Positions 8,176 through 16,678 of a stretch of DNA of 64,000 nt are shown piece by piece. Location of the stretch: NCBI RefSeq assembly GCF_003315795.1, contig NZ_QMEY01000002.1:248001-312000 (forward strand), given 5' to 3'. The stretch is from Spongiactinospora rosea. Lineage in GTDB: Bacteria > Actinomycetota > Actinomycetes > Streptosporangiales > Streptosporangiaceae. The notes beneath the pieces were generated by a model. The model did not search any database. It saw only the letters and a list, made by a program, of their open reading frames with translations, and had not been told where the DNA came from. The number at the start of each line of letters is the position of its first letter. Within the stretch, counting starts at the first letter, position 1. A program made the translations under genes and the position numbers.

Positions 8176-9080
8176 CGTGCGCCGCCCTCGTAGAAGGCGC
8201 GGGCGCCGAGGGCGATCCACTCCGGGCGTTCCCAGGTGGGCCAGCGGGTGCGGGCGGCGGTGTCGATCGCCGCCACGGTCTCGTCGGCGGACGCGCCCGC
8301 CGAGCGCAGCCGCTCGACCTCCGCGCGCATGTAGATCAGGTAGTCGCGGACGTCGCGGATCAGCGAGGTACCGGCCACCTCGCCGTGGCCGGGCACGACG
8401 ATCTCGGCGTCGAGGGCGATCAGCTCTTCCAGCACGCCGATCCAGCGCCCGCCGTCCACGTCCGTGTCGTGCGGCGGGAAGTACGGCATGATCGGGAAGA
8501 TCCGCGTCTCGAACAGGTCGCCGCCGAACAGCACCTGGCCGTCGATCAGGATCACCTGGTCGGACGCCGTGTGCGCGGGCCCGACCGAACGCAGCACCGC
8601 CGTGCGCCCGCCCAGGTCGATCTCGGCCGCGCCCTCGTAGACCACATCGGGATCGACGAGCTCGGCATAGTGCAGTTCGGTCGCGGCGGCGGGGCTCAGC
8701 CCCTTGAACATGTCCAGGTAGCCCGCGCCCTTGCGGTGCAGCTCCCCGCGCTGGGCGGCGTTGTAGACGATCGTCGCGGCCCCCTTGAACACCTGCGCCC
8801 CGAACCCGTGCTCTGGGTGGAAGTGCGTGACGGTGAGGTACAGGTGCCGGTCACCGGCCAGGCGGCGGGCCTGCTCCAGGACGTACGCGCCGTTGCGCGG
8901 ACCGAGGCCGGTGTCGATGACCAGCGCGGAGTGCCGGCCCACGACGATGCCGACGTTGGGAACGAGTTCGACCCGGCGGTCGGGGATGACGTACACCCCC
9001 TCGGACACCTTGACGGGCTCCCCCCGCACGATCGGCGGCGGGCTCGTGCTGATGTCGGGCTGGGCGGCGGCAGGGCACAT
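8172..9080 (-). CDS. MBL-fold metallo-hydrolase with HxHxEH motif
   Basis: A 302-residue metallo-beta-lactamase-fold hydrolase. The metal-binding loop reads THFHPEHG instead of the usual HxHxDH, with Asp replaced by Glu. Other ligands appear conserved: GPAHTASD, FGGDLFE and VPGHGE. Members hydrolyse lactones, thioesters or related bonds. It heads the operon with the CMD and mycothiol-type genes, hinting at a short aromatic or lactone degradation pathway. The start ATG 9080 has GGAGG only two bases away, so a slightly internal start is possible. Divergent TetR gene upstream probably controls it. Confidence 0.8.
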   Translation of the reverse strand: MCPAAAQPDISTSPPPIVRGEPVKVSEGVYVIPDRRVELVPNVGIVVGRHSALVIDTGLGPRNGAYVLEQARRLAGDRHLYLTVTHFHPEHGFGAQVFKGAATIVYNAAQRGELHRKGAGYLDMFKGLSPAAATELHYAELVDPDVVYEGAAEIDLGGRTAVLRSVGPAHTASDQVILIDGQVLFGGDLFETRIFPIMPYFPPHDTDVDGGRWIGVLEELIALDAEIVVPGHGEVAGTSLIRDVRDYLIYMRAEVERLRSAGASADETVAAIDTAARTRWPTWERPEWIALGARAFYEGGAR

Positions 9081-9101
9081 GACCTCCGCACCTCCAATCT
9101 G

Positions 9102-9148
9102 AACGCTGCTTAGATGATGACGAGCCTAGCAGACATCTGAGCGGCGTT
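9102..9148. promoter_or_regulatory. Inverted repeat in the MBL-operon/TetR divergent promoter
   Basis: AACGCTGCTTAGAT (9102-9115) and ATCTGAGCGGCGTT (9135-9148) are reverse complements at 12 of 14 positions, separated by 19 bases. They fill the 79-base gap between the divergent genes, the expected location of a TetR operator that would regulate both directions. Confidence 0.5.
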
Positions 9149-9159
9149 AAGATGGTCCG

Positions 9160-9834
9160 ATGGCAAAGGGGCGATACCACCACGGCGACCTGCGCAGCGC
9201 GCTGCTGGACGCCGCCGAAGCACTCGTACGCGAGCGCGGAGCCGACGACTGGTCCCTGCGGGAGGCGTCGGCGCGGGTCGGCGTCAGCCCCAGCGCGGCC
9301 TACCACCACTTCGCCTCCCGCGACGCGCTGGTCCGCGCCCTGTCCGAACGCACGCTCGGCTGGCTCGGCGAGCGGCTCGGCGAGGAGTGCGAGCAGGCGG
9401 GCCAGGCGGACGACCCGCAGCGACGCCTGATCGCCCTCGGCCGCGGCTACGTGACCTGGGCGCTCGGCGACCCTGCGATGGCCAGGCTGGTCCTGCGCGG
9501 CGGCGCGACCGGCCCCGACTCCGCCATCACCCCCCACCCGCACGACGTGCTCACGGCCGAACTCGACCGGCTCACCGGGGCCGGGGGCCTGCCCGCCTTC
9601 ACCCGCCCCGGCGCGGAGTTCGTGCTGTGGGCGGCGATCCACGGGCTGGCCATATTGCTCGCCGACGGCCTGGTACGCATCGACGACCCGGTGGCGGTCG
9701 ATGCCCAGACCGAGCGGGTGGTCCGCGCCACGCTCAACGGCCTGGCCTGCGAGACCACCCCCGCGGACCGCCCGGCCGCCCGCTCCGCCCACACCGAACG
9801 CCTGGCCCGCCACACCACCGGCGAACGGCGTTGA
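9160..9834 (+). CDS. TetR/AcrR family regulator (WHG-domain type)
   Basis: A 224-residue repressor. The N-terminal HTH (about residues 5-52) begins KGRYHHGDLRSALLDAAEAL and includes GVSPSAAYHHFASRDAL, the recognition helix region. The C-terminal ligand-binding half (FVLWAAIHGLAILLADG) matches the WHG subfamily. ATG 9160 lies 79 bases from the divergent MBL-fold operon, whose inverted repeat (9102-9148) is a likely operator. It probably represses that operon and itself until a substrate or product binds. Confidence 0.85.
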   Translation: MAKGRYHHGDLRSALLDAAEALVRERGADDWSLREASARVGVSPSAAYHHFASRDALVRALSERTLGWLGERLGEECEQAGQADDPQRRLIALGRGYVTWALGDPAMARLVLRGGATGPDSAITPHPHDVLTAELDRLTGAGGLPAFTRPGAEFVLWAAIHGLAILLADGLVRIDDPVAVDAQTERVVRATLNGLACETTPADRPAARSAHTERLARHTTGERR

Positions 9835-9875
9835 CTTTCCACATCGGAAAGTGGTTGACTTTCCGCCATGGAAAG
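9835..9875. promoter_or_regulatory. Two tandem CTTTCC-N5-GGAAAG palindromes spanning a start codon
   Basis: CTTTCC-acatc-GGAAAG (9835-9851 with flanking A and T extending it to ACTTTCC/GGAAAGT) and CTTTCC-gccat-GGAAAG (9859-9875) are 24 bases apart, each preceded by TTGA. The second dyad covers the ATG at 9868. The downstream HTH gene product is the natural candidate to bind them and shut off transcription or initiation. Confidence 0.55.
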
Positions 9876-10311
9876 CAACGTTGCCGACGGCCTGGCCGTC
9901 ATCGCTGAGGCCCGCGCGGCCCTCGCCGACCGGCTGATCATCCCGTGGTGGTACCACACGGGCCTCGGGCTGCTGCTCGCCGGTTGCGTCGTCGCGATCG
10001 GGCTCGGCGGCACCCCCGTCAGGATCGGGGCCATCGTGCTGCTCGTGGCCGGCTGCGCCGTGCTCACCGACGCCTACCGCCGCCTGACCGGGTTCTGGGT
10101 GTCCGGCGGCCACGCGGGCCCGGCCGGGCGGTGGGTCGGCGCGATGGGCGCGATGACGTTCGCCTGCATCGTCGCGGCCTTCGGCATCGTCGGCTGGACC
10201 GGCCTGCGCTGGCCGGTGTGGTGCCTGGCCGCGGCGGTCTACGCCGCCATCATCGTGATGGGCCGCCGGTTCGCCGCCGCGCTGCGCGCCCACCTGAGGG
10301 CGGGCGCATGA
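9868..10311 (+). CDS. Four-helix membrane protein co-encoded with an HTH regulator
   Basis: A 147-residue protein with four hydrophobic helices: GLGLLLAGCVVAIGLG, IGAIVLLVAGCAVLTDAY, MGAMTFACIVAAFGIVG and VWCLAAAVYAAIIVMG. No catalytic motif is visible. ATG 9868 lacks a Shine-Dalgarno and lies inside the second palindrome, so the message may be leaderless. The stop overlaps the next gene by ATGA. Membrane proteins paired with small winged-helix regulators in this way are common in actinomycetes, but the function is unknown. Confidence 0.65.
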   Translation: MESNVADGLAVIAEARAALADRLIIPWWYHTGLGLLLAGCVVAIGLGGTPVRIGAIVLLVAGCAVLTDAYRRLTGFWVSGGHAGPAGRWVGAMGAMTFACIVAAFGIVGWTGLRWPVWCLAAAVYAAIIVMGRRFAAALRAHLRAGA

Positions 10312-10631
10312 CCGAGCGCTTCGACGAACTCGTGCACGCGCCCAACCGGCTGCGGATCTGCGCGCTGCTCGCCGCCTCGACCACCGCCGAGTTCGCGATG
10401 CTGCGCGACATCCTCGGCGTGGCCGACTCCGTGCTCAGCAAGCACCTCAAAGCACTCCAGGACGCCGGTTACGTCTCCATCTCCAAGCCGACCGGCCGCG
10501 GCCGGGTGAAGACCTGGGTGAGCTTCACCCCGCAGGGCCGGCGCGCCTATGCCGGACATGTCGCGGCACTCAAGGCACTTCTCGACACTCCCCCCATCCC
10601 CATCGGATTCCCGGAGACGGCACCGGAGTAA
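10308..10631 (+). CDS. Winged-helix transcriptional regulator (HTH_34/MarR-like)
   Basis: A 107-residue one-domain regulator: FDELVHAPNRLRICALLAAS, then MLRDILGVADSVLSKHLKAL as HTH and YVSISKPTGRGRVKTWVSFT as the wing. It matches the winged-helix DNA-binding family often encoded beside small membrane proteins. ATG 10308 overlaps the preceding stop in ATGA, so the two are made together. It likely binds the tandem palindromes at 9835-9875 and autoregulates. Confidence 0.8.
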   Translation: MTERFDELVHAPNRLRICALLAASTTAEFAMLRDILGVADSVLSKHLKALQDAGYVSISKPTGRGRVKTWVSFTPQGRRAYAGHVAALKALLDTPPIPIGFPETAPE

Positions 10632-10725
10632 AGCCGCCACCCCGCGCCCGCCGTGCGGCGGGCGGTGTTCGCCCATGCCCTGGAGCCCGTGCCCTGGAGC
10701 CCTGCCCTGGAAAGGTCTCAACGCC

Positions 10726-12774
10726 ATGCGAACCATCCCTTCGGCGGCCACGAACCGGATCACGACCACCGCCCGGCTCGAAGCGATCATCGGTCACCCG
10801 GCGGCGCTCGTGCTGAAGAAGGAACTGCCGGAGCTGGACGCGGCGGCCCGGTACATGCTCGCCCGCGCGCCGCTCGCGGGCTTCGGCTACCGCGACGCCG
10901 CCGGGCGGCCCCGGACGACCCTGGTCGGCGGGAAGCCCGGCTTCGCCGAGGTCGAATCGCCGACGCGGTTCGGCTTCGCCGCCGACATCGATGAGATCGG
11001 CGACATCGACGCGTCGGGCCCGGTCTCCTTCGTCTTCCTGCTGCCCGGCGTCGGCGAGACGTTACGGGTCAACGGCTCGGTCGCCGAGCGCGCCCCCGGC
11101 CGGATCGTTGTCGACGTCCGCCAAGCGTACGTGCACTGCGCGCGGGCGATCCTCCGCTCCCGGCTGTGGGACCCGATCGTCCCGGCGGTGTCCATCCCCG
11201 CCGTCGCCGAGGGGCCGCTGTCCGGCGCGGGCGTCGCCGGGTTCCTGGCGGCCACGCCGTTCATGGTCATCTCCTCCTGGGACCGGGACGGCGGCGACAC
11301 GAGCCCGCGCGGCGACACGCCCGGCTTCGTCCGCGTACTGGACGGGCGCACGCTGGCCATCCCGGACCGGCGCGGCAACCGGCGCGCCGACACCTCGCAC
11401 AACCTGCTCGCCGACGACCGGTTCTCCGCGGCGATCCTCGTCCCCGGCCGTACCGACGTGCTGCACCTGGCCGGTACCGCCCTGGTCACCGACGATCCGG
11501 AACTGCTCGCTGACATGGCGCTGGGCGGCGTCGTCCCGCAGACCGCCCTGGTCGTCACGGTCGAGCGCGCCGAAGTACGGCACAACGAGGCCGTCGCCGC
11601 CGCGAACGTCTGGGACCGCGCCGAACGCGCGGACGCGGCCACCGTGTCGGAGCTGATGGCGCTGATGACCCGGCAGCTCGGCGGCGGGAAGCCCGCCCTG
11701 CGCCGGCTGACCCGGTGGCTCGGGGTGTTCGCCCGGCCGATCCGGTGGTTGATGGACCTGACGTACCGCCGCGCGCTCCGGCAGGAGGGCTACGGCGACG
11801 GGCCCGACCCGCGCCCCGGGCGGCCGGTACGGGTGACCGAGGTGATCAAGGAGACGCCCGGCGCGGTCACGCTGGTGCTGTCCGGGGCCGACACCGGCTT
11901 CGCGCCCGGCCAGTTCTACACGCTCATCACGGAGGTCGGCGGGCGTACCGTCCGCCGCGCGTACTCGGCCACCTCCGTCCCCGGCGCGGACCACCTCGCG
12001 CTGACCGTCAAACGGGACGGCCTGTTCTCCTCCCACCTGCACGACCATGCCCGCGCCGGCACCGAGCTGCGCGTCCTCGGGCCGTCCGGCGACTTCCGGG
12101 TGGCCGACCCGGCGGCGGCCGGGGCGAGGTACGTGCTGGTCGGCGCGGGCAGCGGCATCACGCCGCTGATGAGCATCGTCCGCACGGTGCTCGCCGCCTC
12201 GCCCGACGCCACGATCACCCTGCTCTACGGCAACCGCACGGAGGCCGACATCATCTTCGCGGCCGAACTCGCCGCGCTGGCGGACGCGCATCCCGGCCGC
12301 CTCACGGTCCGCCATGTGCTGTCCCGCCCCGGCCCCGGCTGGACGGGCCTCACCGGCCGGATCGGCCCGGCCGACCTGCCCTTCGCGCCGCGCGCCCACT
12401 ACTACATCTGCGGACCGGCGGCCATGCCGACCGACCTCCGCGACCACCTCACCGGCATCGGCGTCCCCACGGACCACGTACACGAGGAGCGGTACACCAG
12501 CGTTCCCGCCGCCGCGCCAGGGACGGCCGCGCAGACGATGACGATCGCGGGCGTCGGTGACGTGGTGGTCGCCGCCGGGCAGACGATGCTGGAGGCGGGG
12601 CTGGCCGCGGGGGTGCCGATGCCGCACTCCTGCACCGTCGGCGGTTGCGGCGAGTGCCGCATCCGGCTGCTGCGCGGCGAGGTCGACGGCACCGTCGAGG
12701 ACGGCGGCGTGCTCACCTGCGTCTCCTATCCGCTGAGCCACACCGAGGTGGACATGGGTCCGGTCAAACCGTGA
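10726..12774 (+). CDS. Three-part fusion: PNPOx-like flavoprotein, ferredoxin reductase and 2Fe-2S ferredoxin
   Basis: A 682-residue multidomain redox protein. Residues about 1-330 form a pyridoxamine-phosphate-oxidase-like split barrel (for example PLAGFGYRDAAGRP and ADTSHNLLADDRFSAAILVPG). The next part is an FNR module: RRAYSATS binds FAD, GAGSGITPLMS and YICGPAAM bind NAD(P)H. The C-terminus is a plant-type ferredoxin with CTVGGCGEC and a fourth Cys in VLTC. ATG 10726 has AAAGG ten bases upstream. An electron chain from NAD(P)H to a flavin or substrate site in one polypeptide is implied. It overlaps the convergent oxidoreductase by 11 bases. Confidence 0.85.
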   Translation: MRTIPSAATNRITTTARLEAIIGHPAALVLKKELPELDAAARYMLARAPLAGFGYRDAAGRPRTTLVGGKPGFAEVESPTRFGFAADIDEIGDIDASGPVSFVFLLPGVGETLRVNGSVAERAPGRIVVDVRQAYVHCARAILRSRLWDPIVPAVSIPAVAEGPLSGAGVAGFLAATPFMVISSWDRDGGDTSPRGDTPGFVRVLDGRTLAIPDRRGNRRADTSHNLLADDRFSAAILVPGRTDVLHLAGTALVTDDPELLADMALGGVVPQTALVVTVERAEVRHNEAVAAANVWDRAERADAATVSELMALMTRQLGGGKPALRRLTRWLGVFARPIRWLMDLTYRRALRQEGYGDGPDPRPGRPVRVTEVIKETPGAVTLVLSGADTGFAPGQFYTLITEVGGRTVRRAYSATSVPGADHLALTVKRDGLFSSHLHDHARAGTELRVLGPSGDFRVADPAAAGARYVLVGAGSGITPLMSIVRTVLAASPDATITLLYGNRTEADIIFAAELAALADAHPGRLTVRHVLSRPGPGWTGLTGRIGPADLPFAPRAHYYICGPAAMPTDLRDHLTGIGVPTDHVHEERYTSVPAAAPGTAAQTMTIAGVGDVVVAAGQTMLEAGLAAGVPMPHSCTVGGCGECRIRLLRGEVDGTVEDGGVLTCVSYPLSHTEVDMGPVKP

Positions 12775-13753
12775 CGACGACCTTCCCGGGCGCATGTCCC
12801 TCCTCCTGGTACCGGACCGCCGCCCGCAGGTCCTCGAACGGGTAGACGCGGTCGATCACCGGCCGCACCCTGCCGTCCGCCATGAGGCCGGTCAGTTCCA
12901 GCAGGTTGCGCCGGTCGTCCGGGTAGCGGACCACGTCCGCCAGCGCCGCCTTCTGGGACGCGAACGCCGACGCCGCCATGATCCCGAACATCCGCCCCAT
13001 CGGCTGCAGCCAGCGCCCGGCCGCGCCGCCGATCAGCACGCACACCCCCTTGCCGGTCAGCACCCTGCGGCACTCCCGGAACGACCGGTTCCCGGCGATG
13101 TAGAGCAGCACGTCGTAGCGTTCGCCGCCGCGGGTGAAGTCCTCCTTGGTGTAGTCGATCACCTCGTCCGCGCCGAGCGACCGCACCAGCTCGGCGTTCC
13201 GGCCGCTGCACACCGCGGTGACGTGCGCCCCGTACGCCTTGGCGAGCTGCACCGCGTACGTCCCCACCCCGCCGGAGGCCCCGTTGACCAGCACCCGCCG
13301 CCCCGGCTCGACCCGGCCCACCTCGCGTATCGCGAGCAGCGCCGTACTGGCCGCCAGCGGCACCGCTGCCGCCTCCTCGTACGACGCCGCCGCGGGCTTC
13401 GGCGCGAGATGCCGCTCCGGCACGCAGACGTACTCGGCGAACCCGCCGCCCTGCGGCGGCATCCCGAACACCTCGTCGCCCGGCCCGAACTCCGTCACGC
13501 CCGGCCCGACGGCCTCCACCCGCCCGGCGACGTCCGCGCCGAGGATGGTGATCTTCGGCCCGAACAGCCCGAGGTGGCCGGGCATCGGGCGGGAGAAGAA
13601 GGGCTCGCCGCGCATGAGGTGCCAGTCCCAGGGCTGGACGGAGGTGGCGTGCACCCGGACCAGTACCTCGCCGGGGCCGGGGGTGGGCTTGGGCAGCTCC
13701 GTGAGCCGGAGGGCTTCCGGCGAACCATACGAACTCAGGACGTACGCCTTCAT
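12764..13753 (-). CDS. Zinc-free NAD(P)H:quinone oxidoreductase-type medium-chain dehydrogenase
   Basis: A 329-residue MDR-superfamily reductase. The N-terminal GroES-like domain reads KAYVLSSYGSPEALRL and HATSVQPWDWHLMRG; the nucleotide-binding fold shows NGASGGVGTYAVQLAKAYGA. Zinc-ligand cysteines are not evident, as in quinone oxidoreductases. The start is ATG 13753, with GGAG nearby; an in-frame extension upstream to 13858 is not used. Converges with the PNPOx fusion. Likely reduces quinones or enones; physiological substrate unknown. Confidence 0.85.
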   Translation of the reverse strand: MKAYVLSSYGSPEALRLTELPKPTPGPGEVLVRVHATSVQPWDWHLMRGEPFFSRPMPGHLGLFGPKITILGADVAGRVEAVGPGVTEFGPGDEVFGMPPQGGGFAEYVCVPERHLAPKPAAASYEEAAAVPLAASTALLAIREVGRVEPGRRVLVNGASGGVGTYAVQLAKAYGAHVTAVCSGRNAELVRSLGADEVIDYTKEDFTRGGERYDVLLYIAGNRSFRECRRVLTGKGVCVLIGGAAGRWLQPMGRMFGIMAASAFASQKAALADVVRYPDDRRNLLELTGLMADGRVRPVIDRVYPFEDLRAAVRYQEEGHAPGKVVVTV

Positions 13754-13914
13754 CGTGATCTCCTTCACGCTGTCGGATCGACAAGCCCGAGTGTGCGGCC
13801 GGACCCGGGCGGGCGTAACCGCCGAAGGTACGACCTCCGCACCGGCCGATCGGCTCATCGGGATCGGGCCGTTGGGGTGATGAGCGCGATCGCCCGCGCG
13901 GACACCATCGGGGC

Positions 13915-14595
13915 ATGAAGATTCACGGCTACGCGCCCGCCGCCGGGCTGGTCCTGCTCGTCCTCGTCCCGGTCATCGCGGGCGGCGCTCGCCTGGCGGG
14001 GGCCCGGGGCGGGGCGGAGATCCCCGTCCCGCTCGCCGTGCACATCGTGGCCGCGACCGGCTACGGCCTGGTGGGGGCCTTCCAGTTCGCGCCCCGGTTC
14101 CGGCGGCACAGGCCGGGGTGGCACCGCGCGGCCGGGCGGGTCCTGGTCGGGCTCGGCCTGGCGAGCGCCCTGTCGGGGGTGTGGCTGACGCTGCCACCCG
14201 CCGGGGAGGGGCCGCTGGTGGCGTTCCGGCTGGTGTTCGGGTCGGCCATGGCCGGCTGCCTGGTACTCGGCCTCGCCGCCGCCCGCCGCCGCGACATCGG
14301 CCGGCACCGCGCCTGGATGATCCGGGCGTACGCGATCGGGGCGGCCGCCGGGACACAGGCGTTCACCCAGGCCGCCTGGATCGCCGCCTACGGCCCGCCC
14401 GGCGCGCTCACCCGGGAACTGCTGGTCGGCGCGGGCTGGGTGATCAACGTGGCCGTGGCCGAGTGGATCATCCGCAGGCGCTCAGCGCGGCGGCACGCGG
14501 TCGGTCTCGTACGCCCACATGGCGATCTCGACCCGGTTGCGGACGCCGAGCTTGGTCATCAGGCTGGCGACGTGGCTCTTCACCGTGCTCAGTGA
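13915..14595 (+). CDS. DUF2306-type membrane protein
   Basis: About 226 residues with at least five hydrophobic segments: AAGLVLLVLVPVIAGGARL, AVHIVAATGYGLVGAFQF, a region near VGLGLASALSGVWLTL, RLVFGSAMAGCLVLGLAAA and ELLVGAGWVINVAVAEWII. HRPGWHRAAGR and RHRAWMIRAYA carry the conserved His/Arg of the family. The last 30 codons run antisense through the end of the response-regulator gene, so the C-terminal tail may be a recent read-through. Function unknown. Confidence 0.65.
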   Translation: MKIHGYAPAAGLVLLVLVPVIAGGARLAGARGGAEIPVPLAVHIVAATGYGLVGAFQFAPRFRRHRPGWHRAAGRVLVGLGLASALSGVWLTLPPAGEGPLVAFRLVFGSAMAGCLVLGLAAARRRDIGRHRAWMIRAYAIGAAAGTQAFTQAAWIAAYGPPGALTRELLVGAGWVINVAVAEWIIRRRSARRHAVGLVRPHGDLDPVADAELGHQAGDVALHRAQ

Positions 14596-15150
14596 GATGT
14601 GCAGCTCGTCGGCGATCTCGTTGTTGGTCCGCCCCCTGGCCACGGTCAGCAGGATCTCCTCCTCGCGTTCGGTCAGCGGCTCGATCGGCTGCGCGCGGGG
14701 CCCGGCGGGGCCGTTGCCCGCGAACGCCGCCAGCAGCCGGGCGGTGATGCTCGGGGCGATCAGCGCGTCCCCGCGCGCGGCGGCGCGTACGGCCTGGGAG
14801 AGCAGGTCGGGCCCGGCGTCCTTGAGCAGGAACCCGCGGGCCCCGGCCCGCAGCGCGGCGTAGACGTACTCGTCCAGGTCGAACGTGGTGATGACCACGA
14901 CGGCCAGCGGGTCGGGCACGCCGGGCCCGGCCAGCCGGGCGGTCGCCTCGATGCCGTCGCAGCGCGGCATGCGGATGTCGAACAGGCACACGTCTGGCCG
15001 CAGCCGCCGGGCCAGTTCGACGGCCCGCAGCCCGTCGCCCGCCTCGGCCACGACCTCGATGCCGGGCTGCGCGTCGAGGATCATCCGCAGCCCGGTGCGG
15101 GCGATCTCCTGGTCGTCCGCGACCATCACCCTGATATCACCGCTGGTCAC
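14482..15150 (-). CDS. NarL/LuxR-type response regulator
   Basis: A 222-residue two-component regulator. The receiver domain contains the acidic pocket ADDQ, the phosphorylation Asp58 in LFDIRMP and a late Thr/Lys (TTFD; LLKDAG). The C-terminal LuxR HTH reads LTEREEEILLTVARGRTNNEIADELHIS in part and VKSHVASLMTKLGVRNR. Start GTG 15150 overlaps the kinase stop in GTGA, so kinase and regulator are made together. Targets unknown; no obvious adjacent target gene other than the DUF2306 gene. Confidence 0.9.
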   Translation of the reverse strand: MTSGDIRVMVADDQEIARTGLRMILDAQPGIEVVAEAGDGLRAVELARRLRPDVCLFDIRMPRCDGIEATARLAGPGVPDPLAVVVITTFDLDEYVYAALRAGARGFLLKDAGPDLLSQAVRAAARGDALIAPSITARLLAAFAGNGPAGPRAQPIEPLTEREEEILLTVARGRTNNEIADELHISLSTVKSHVASLMTKLGVRNRVEIAMWAYETDRVPPR

Positions 15151-16316
15151 GTGGGGGCTCCCGTCCGGGGCAGTACGGCGGTCACGGTCCAGCCGCGACC
15201 TGGGTTGGGACCGGCCTCGCAGGTGCCGCCGAGCAGCCCGGCGCGTTCGGTCATGCCGAGCAGGCCGTACCCGGAGGCCGCGATGGGACGCCCCGCGGTG
15301 CTGTCGCCGTCGTCGGTCACCCGCAGCCGCACCGACGTGGCCCCGGCCGCCACGCTGACCTCGATCCGGGTGGCGTGCCGGGCGTGCCGCCGGGCGTTGG
15401 TGACCGACTCCTGGGCGATCCGGAAGATCGCCGCCCCGACGGACGGCGGCACGCCGTCGAGGTCGCCCTCGATCGCCACCTCCACGGACGGCCCGGTACG
15501 CGGCCGGTCGGCGAGTTGTTCCAGGTCGTCGAGGTGCGGGTTGGGCGCCATCTCCAGCGGCGCGGACGCGCCGTCCCGGCGCAGGACCAGCACCATGGCC
15601 CGCATCTCGGCGAGCGTGCGGGACGCCTCGGCCTCGATCACCCGCAGCGCGGCGACGGCGGCCTCGGCGGCGGTGTCCGGGTCGGCCGCCGCGGTGGCGA
15701 TGCCCGCCTGCGCCCTGATCGCCATCGCCGAGACGTGGTGGGCCACGGTGTCGTGCAGGTCACGGGCCAGTTGCTCGCGTTCGAGCAGCTTGACCTGGTC
15801 GAGTTCGCGCTGCCTGGCCTTCGTCCGGTAGCGGAACGTGCCGCCCAGGGCCGCCGCCGCGAACACGACCGTGAACGCCCCGGCGATGTCCCCCGCCACC
15901 AGCCGCCCGGTGACGGTGGCGACCACCACCAAGCCGCAGATCAGCACCAGCCCGGCCAGCGCCTCCCGCCCGGACCCCCACCGGGTCAGGGCGTACAGCA
16001 GGATCAGCAGGAACGCCATCGACTTGAGCTCCGCCGGATCGGCCCCGGTCAGCACCTGGATCGCGGTCGTGGCGACGACCGGGACGGCGAGGCTGAGCAG
16101 CGGCCTGGTACGCCGCCACAGCAGCGTCGCCAGCATGACCAGAGCGAAGCTCATCGAAAGCGGCCGGTACTGGAGGTCGGTCCGCAGCGCGCCTTCCAGC
16201 ACGATCACCACGGCGAGCACCCCCACCAGCGCCCAGTCCCGTGGAACCCGCCGCGGGGGATCAGGCGGGCGGGGCTCGGTCCACAAGGAGCGGAGAAGGC
16301 CCAGCACGCCCATCAT
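15147..16316 (-). CDS. Sensor histidine kinase (HisKA_3 type)
   Basis: About 389 residues. The N-terminus has several membrane helices (WALVGVLAVVIVLEG; SFALVMLATLLW; LLSLAVPVVATTAIQV; AFLLILLYAL; LVLICGLVVVATVTG; FTVVFAAAALGG). The dimerisation helix has the phospho-acceptor His near residue 188 in LARDLHDTVAHH, followed by a HATPase domain ending SGYGLLGMTERAGLLGG. Two adjacent ATG codons (16316 and 16313) are possible starts; a longer frame upstream runs over the truncated NAT gene. It phosphorylates the regulator encoded immediately downstream. Signal unknown. Confidence 0.88.
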   Translation of the reverse strand: MMGVLGLLRSLWTEPRPPDPPRRVPRDWALVGVLAVVIVLEGALRTDLQYRPLSMSFALVMLATLLWRRTRPLLSLAVPVVATTAIQVLTGADPAELKSMAFLLILLYALTRWGSGREALAGLVLICGLVVVATVTGRLVAGDIAGAFTVVFAAAALGGTFRYRTKARQRELDQVKLLEREQLARDLHDTVAHHVSAMAIRAQAGIATAAADPDTAAEAAVAALRVIEAEASRTLAEMRAMVLVLRRDGASAPLEMAPNPHLDDLEQLADRPRTGPSVEVAIEGDLDGVPPSVGAAIFRIAQESVTNARRHARHATRIEVSVAAGATSVRLRVTDDGDSTAGRPIAASGYGLLGMTERAGLLGGTCEAGPNPGRGWTVTAVLPRTGAPT

Positions 16317-16342
16317 GGTACGAGAGCGACCATCGTTTTGGA

Positions 16343-16678
16343 TCAGTCCAAAGCCCCCGATTCCACCCGGGACAGCCACTCGGCGTGCTGCCGGGCCGTG
16401 CGCCGCCACAACGTACCGATGCCATCGGGCCCGAGCCCGGCGAGGGGCACGCCGATGTCGTCGGCGAGGGCGGCGGCGAACGCCTCACGGTCGCCGAGCA
16501 CCCGGCGCTCGGCGGTGCCGTCGGGGGTCGCGACGGTGAGCGTACGGGCCAGCAGCGTCGCCGAACGGTCCCCCTTCAGGCGGTAGGCGATGAGCAGCCG
16601 CTCCAGCGGAGAGTCCGCGGCGCGGGTGGTCGCGAACCGGGCGAAGTCGGTCAGTCGCCGCTTCCTCCGCACGACCAC
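16343..16678 (-). pseudogene. Arylamine N-acetyltransferase, C-terminal remnant
   Basis: The open frame of 111 codons matches only the last third of arylamine N-acetyltransferases: TDFARFATTRAADSPLERLL, then a beta-strand region around TLTVATPDGTAERRVL, and a last helix TLWRRTARQHAEWL. The catalytic Cys-His-Asp domains that normally lie N-terminal are missing. The remnant ends abruptly where the truncated TetR gene begins in the opposite direction, which points to a deletion across a divergent pair. Not likely to be an active enzyme. Confidence 0.6.

Noticed and set aside
8851..10293. Long minus-strand frame over the TetR and membrane-protein genes
   Set aside because: No domain, shadow composition, and it crosses the divergent promoter.
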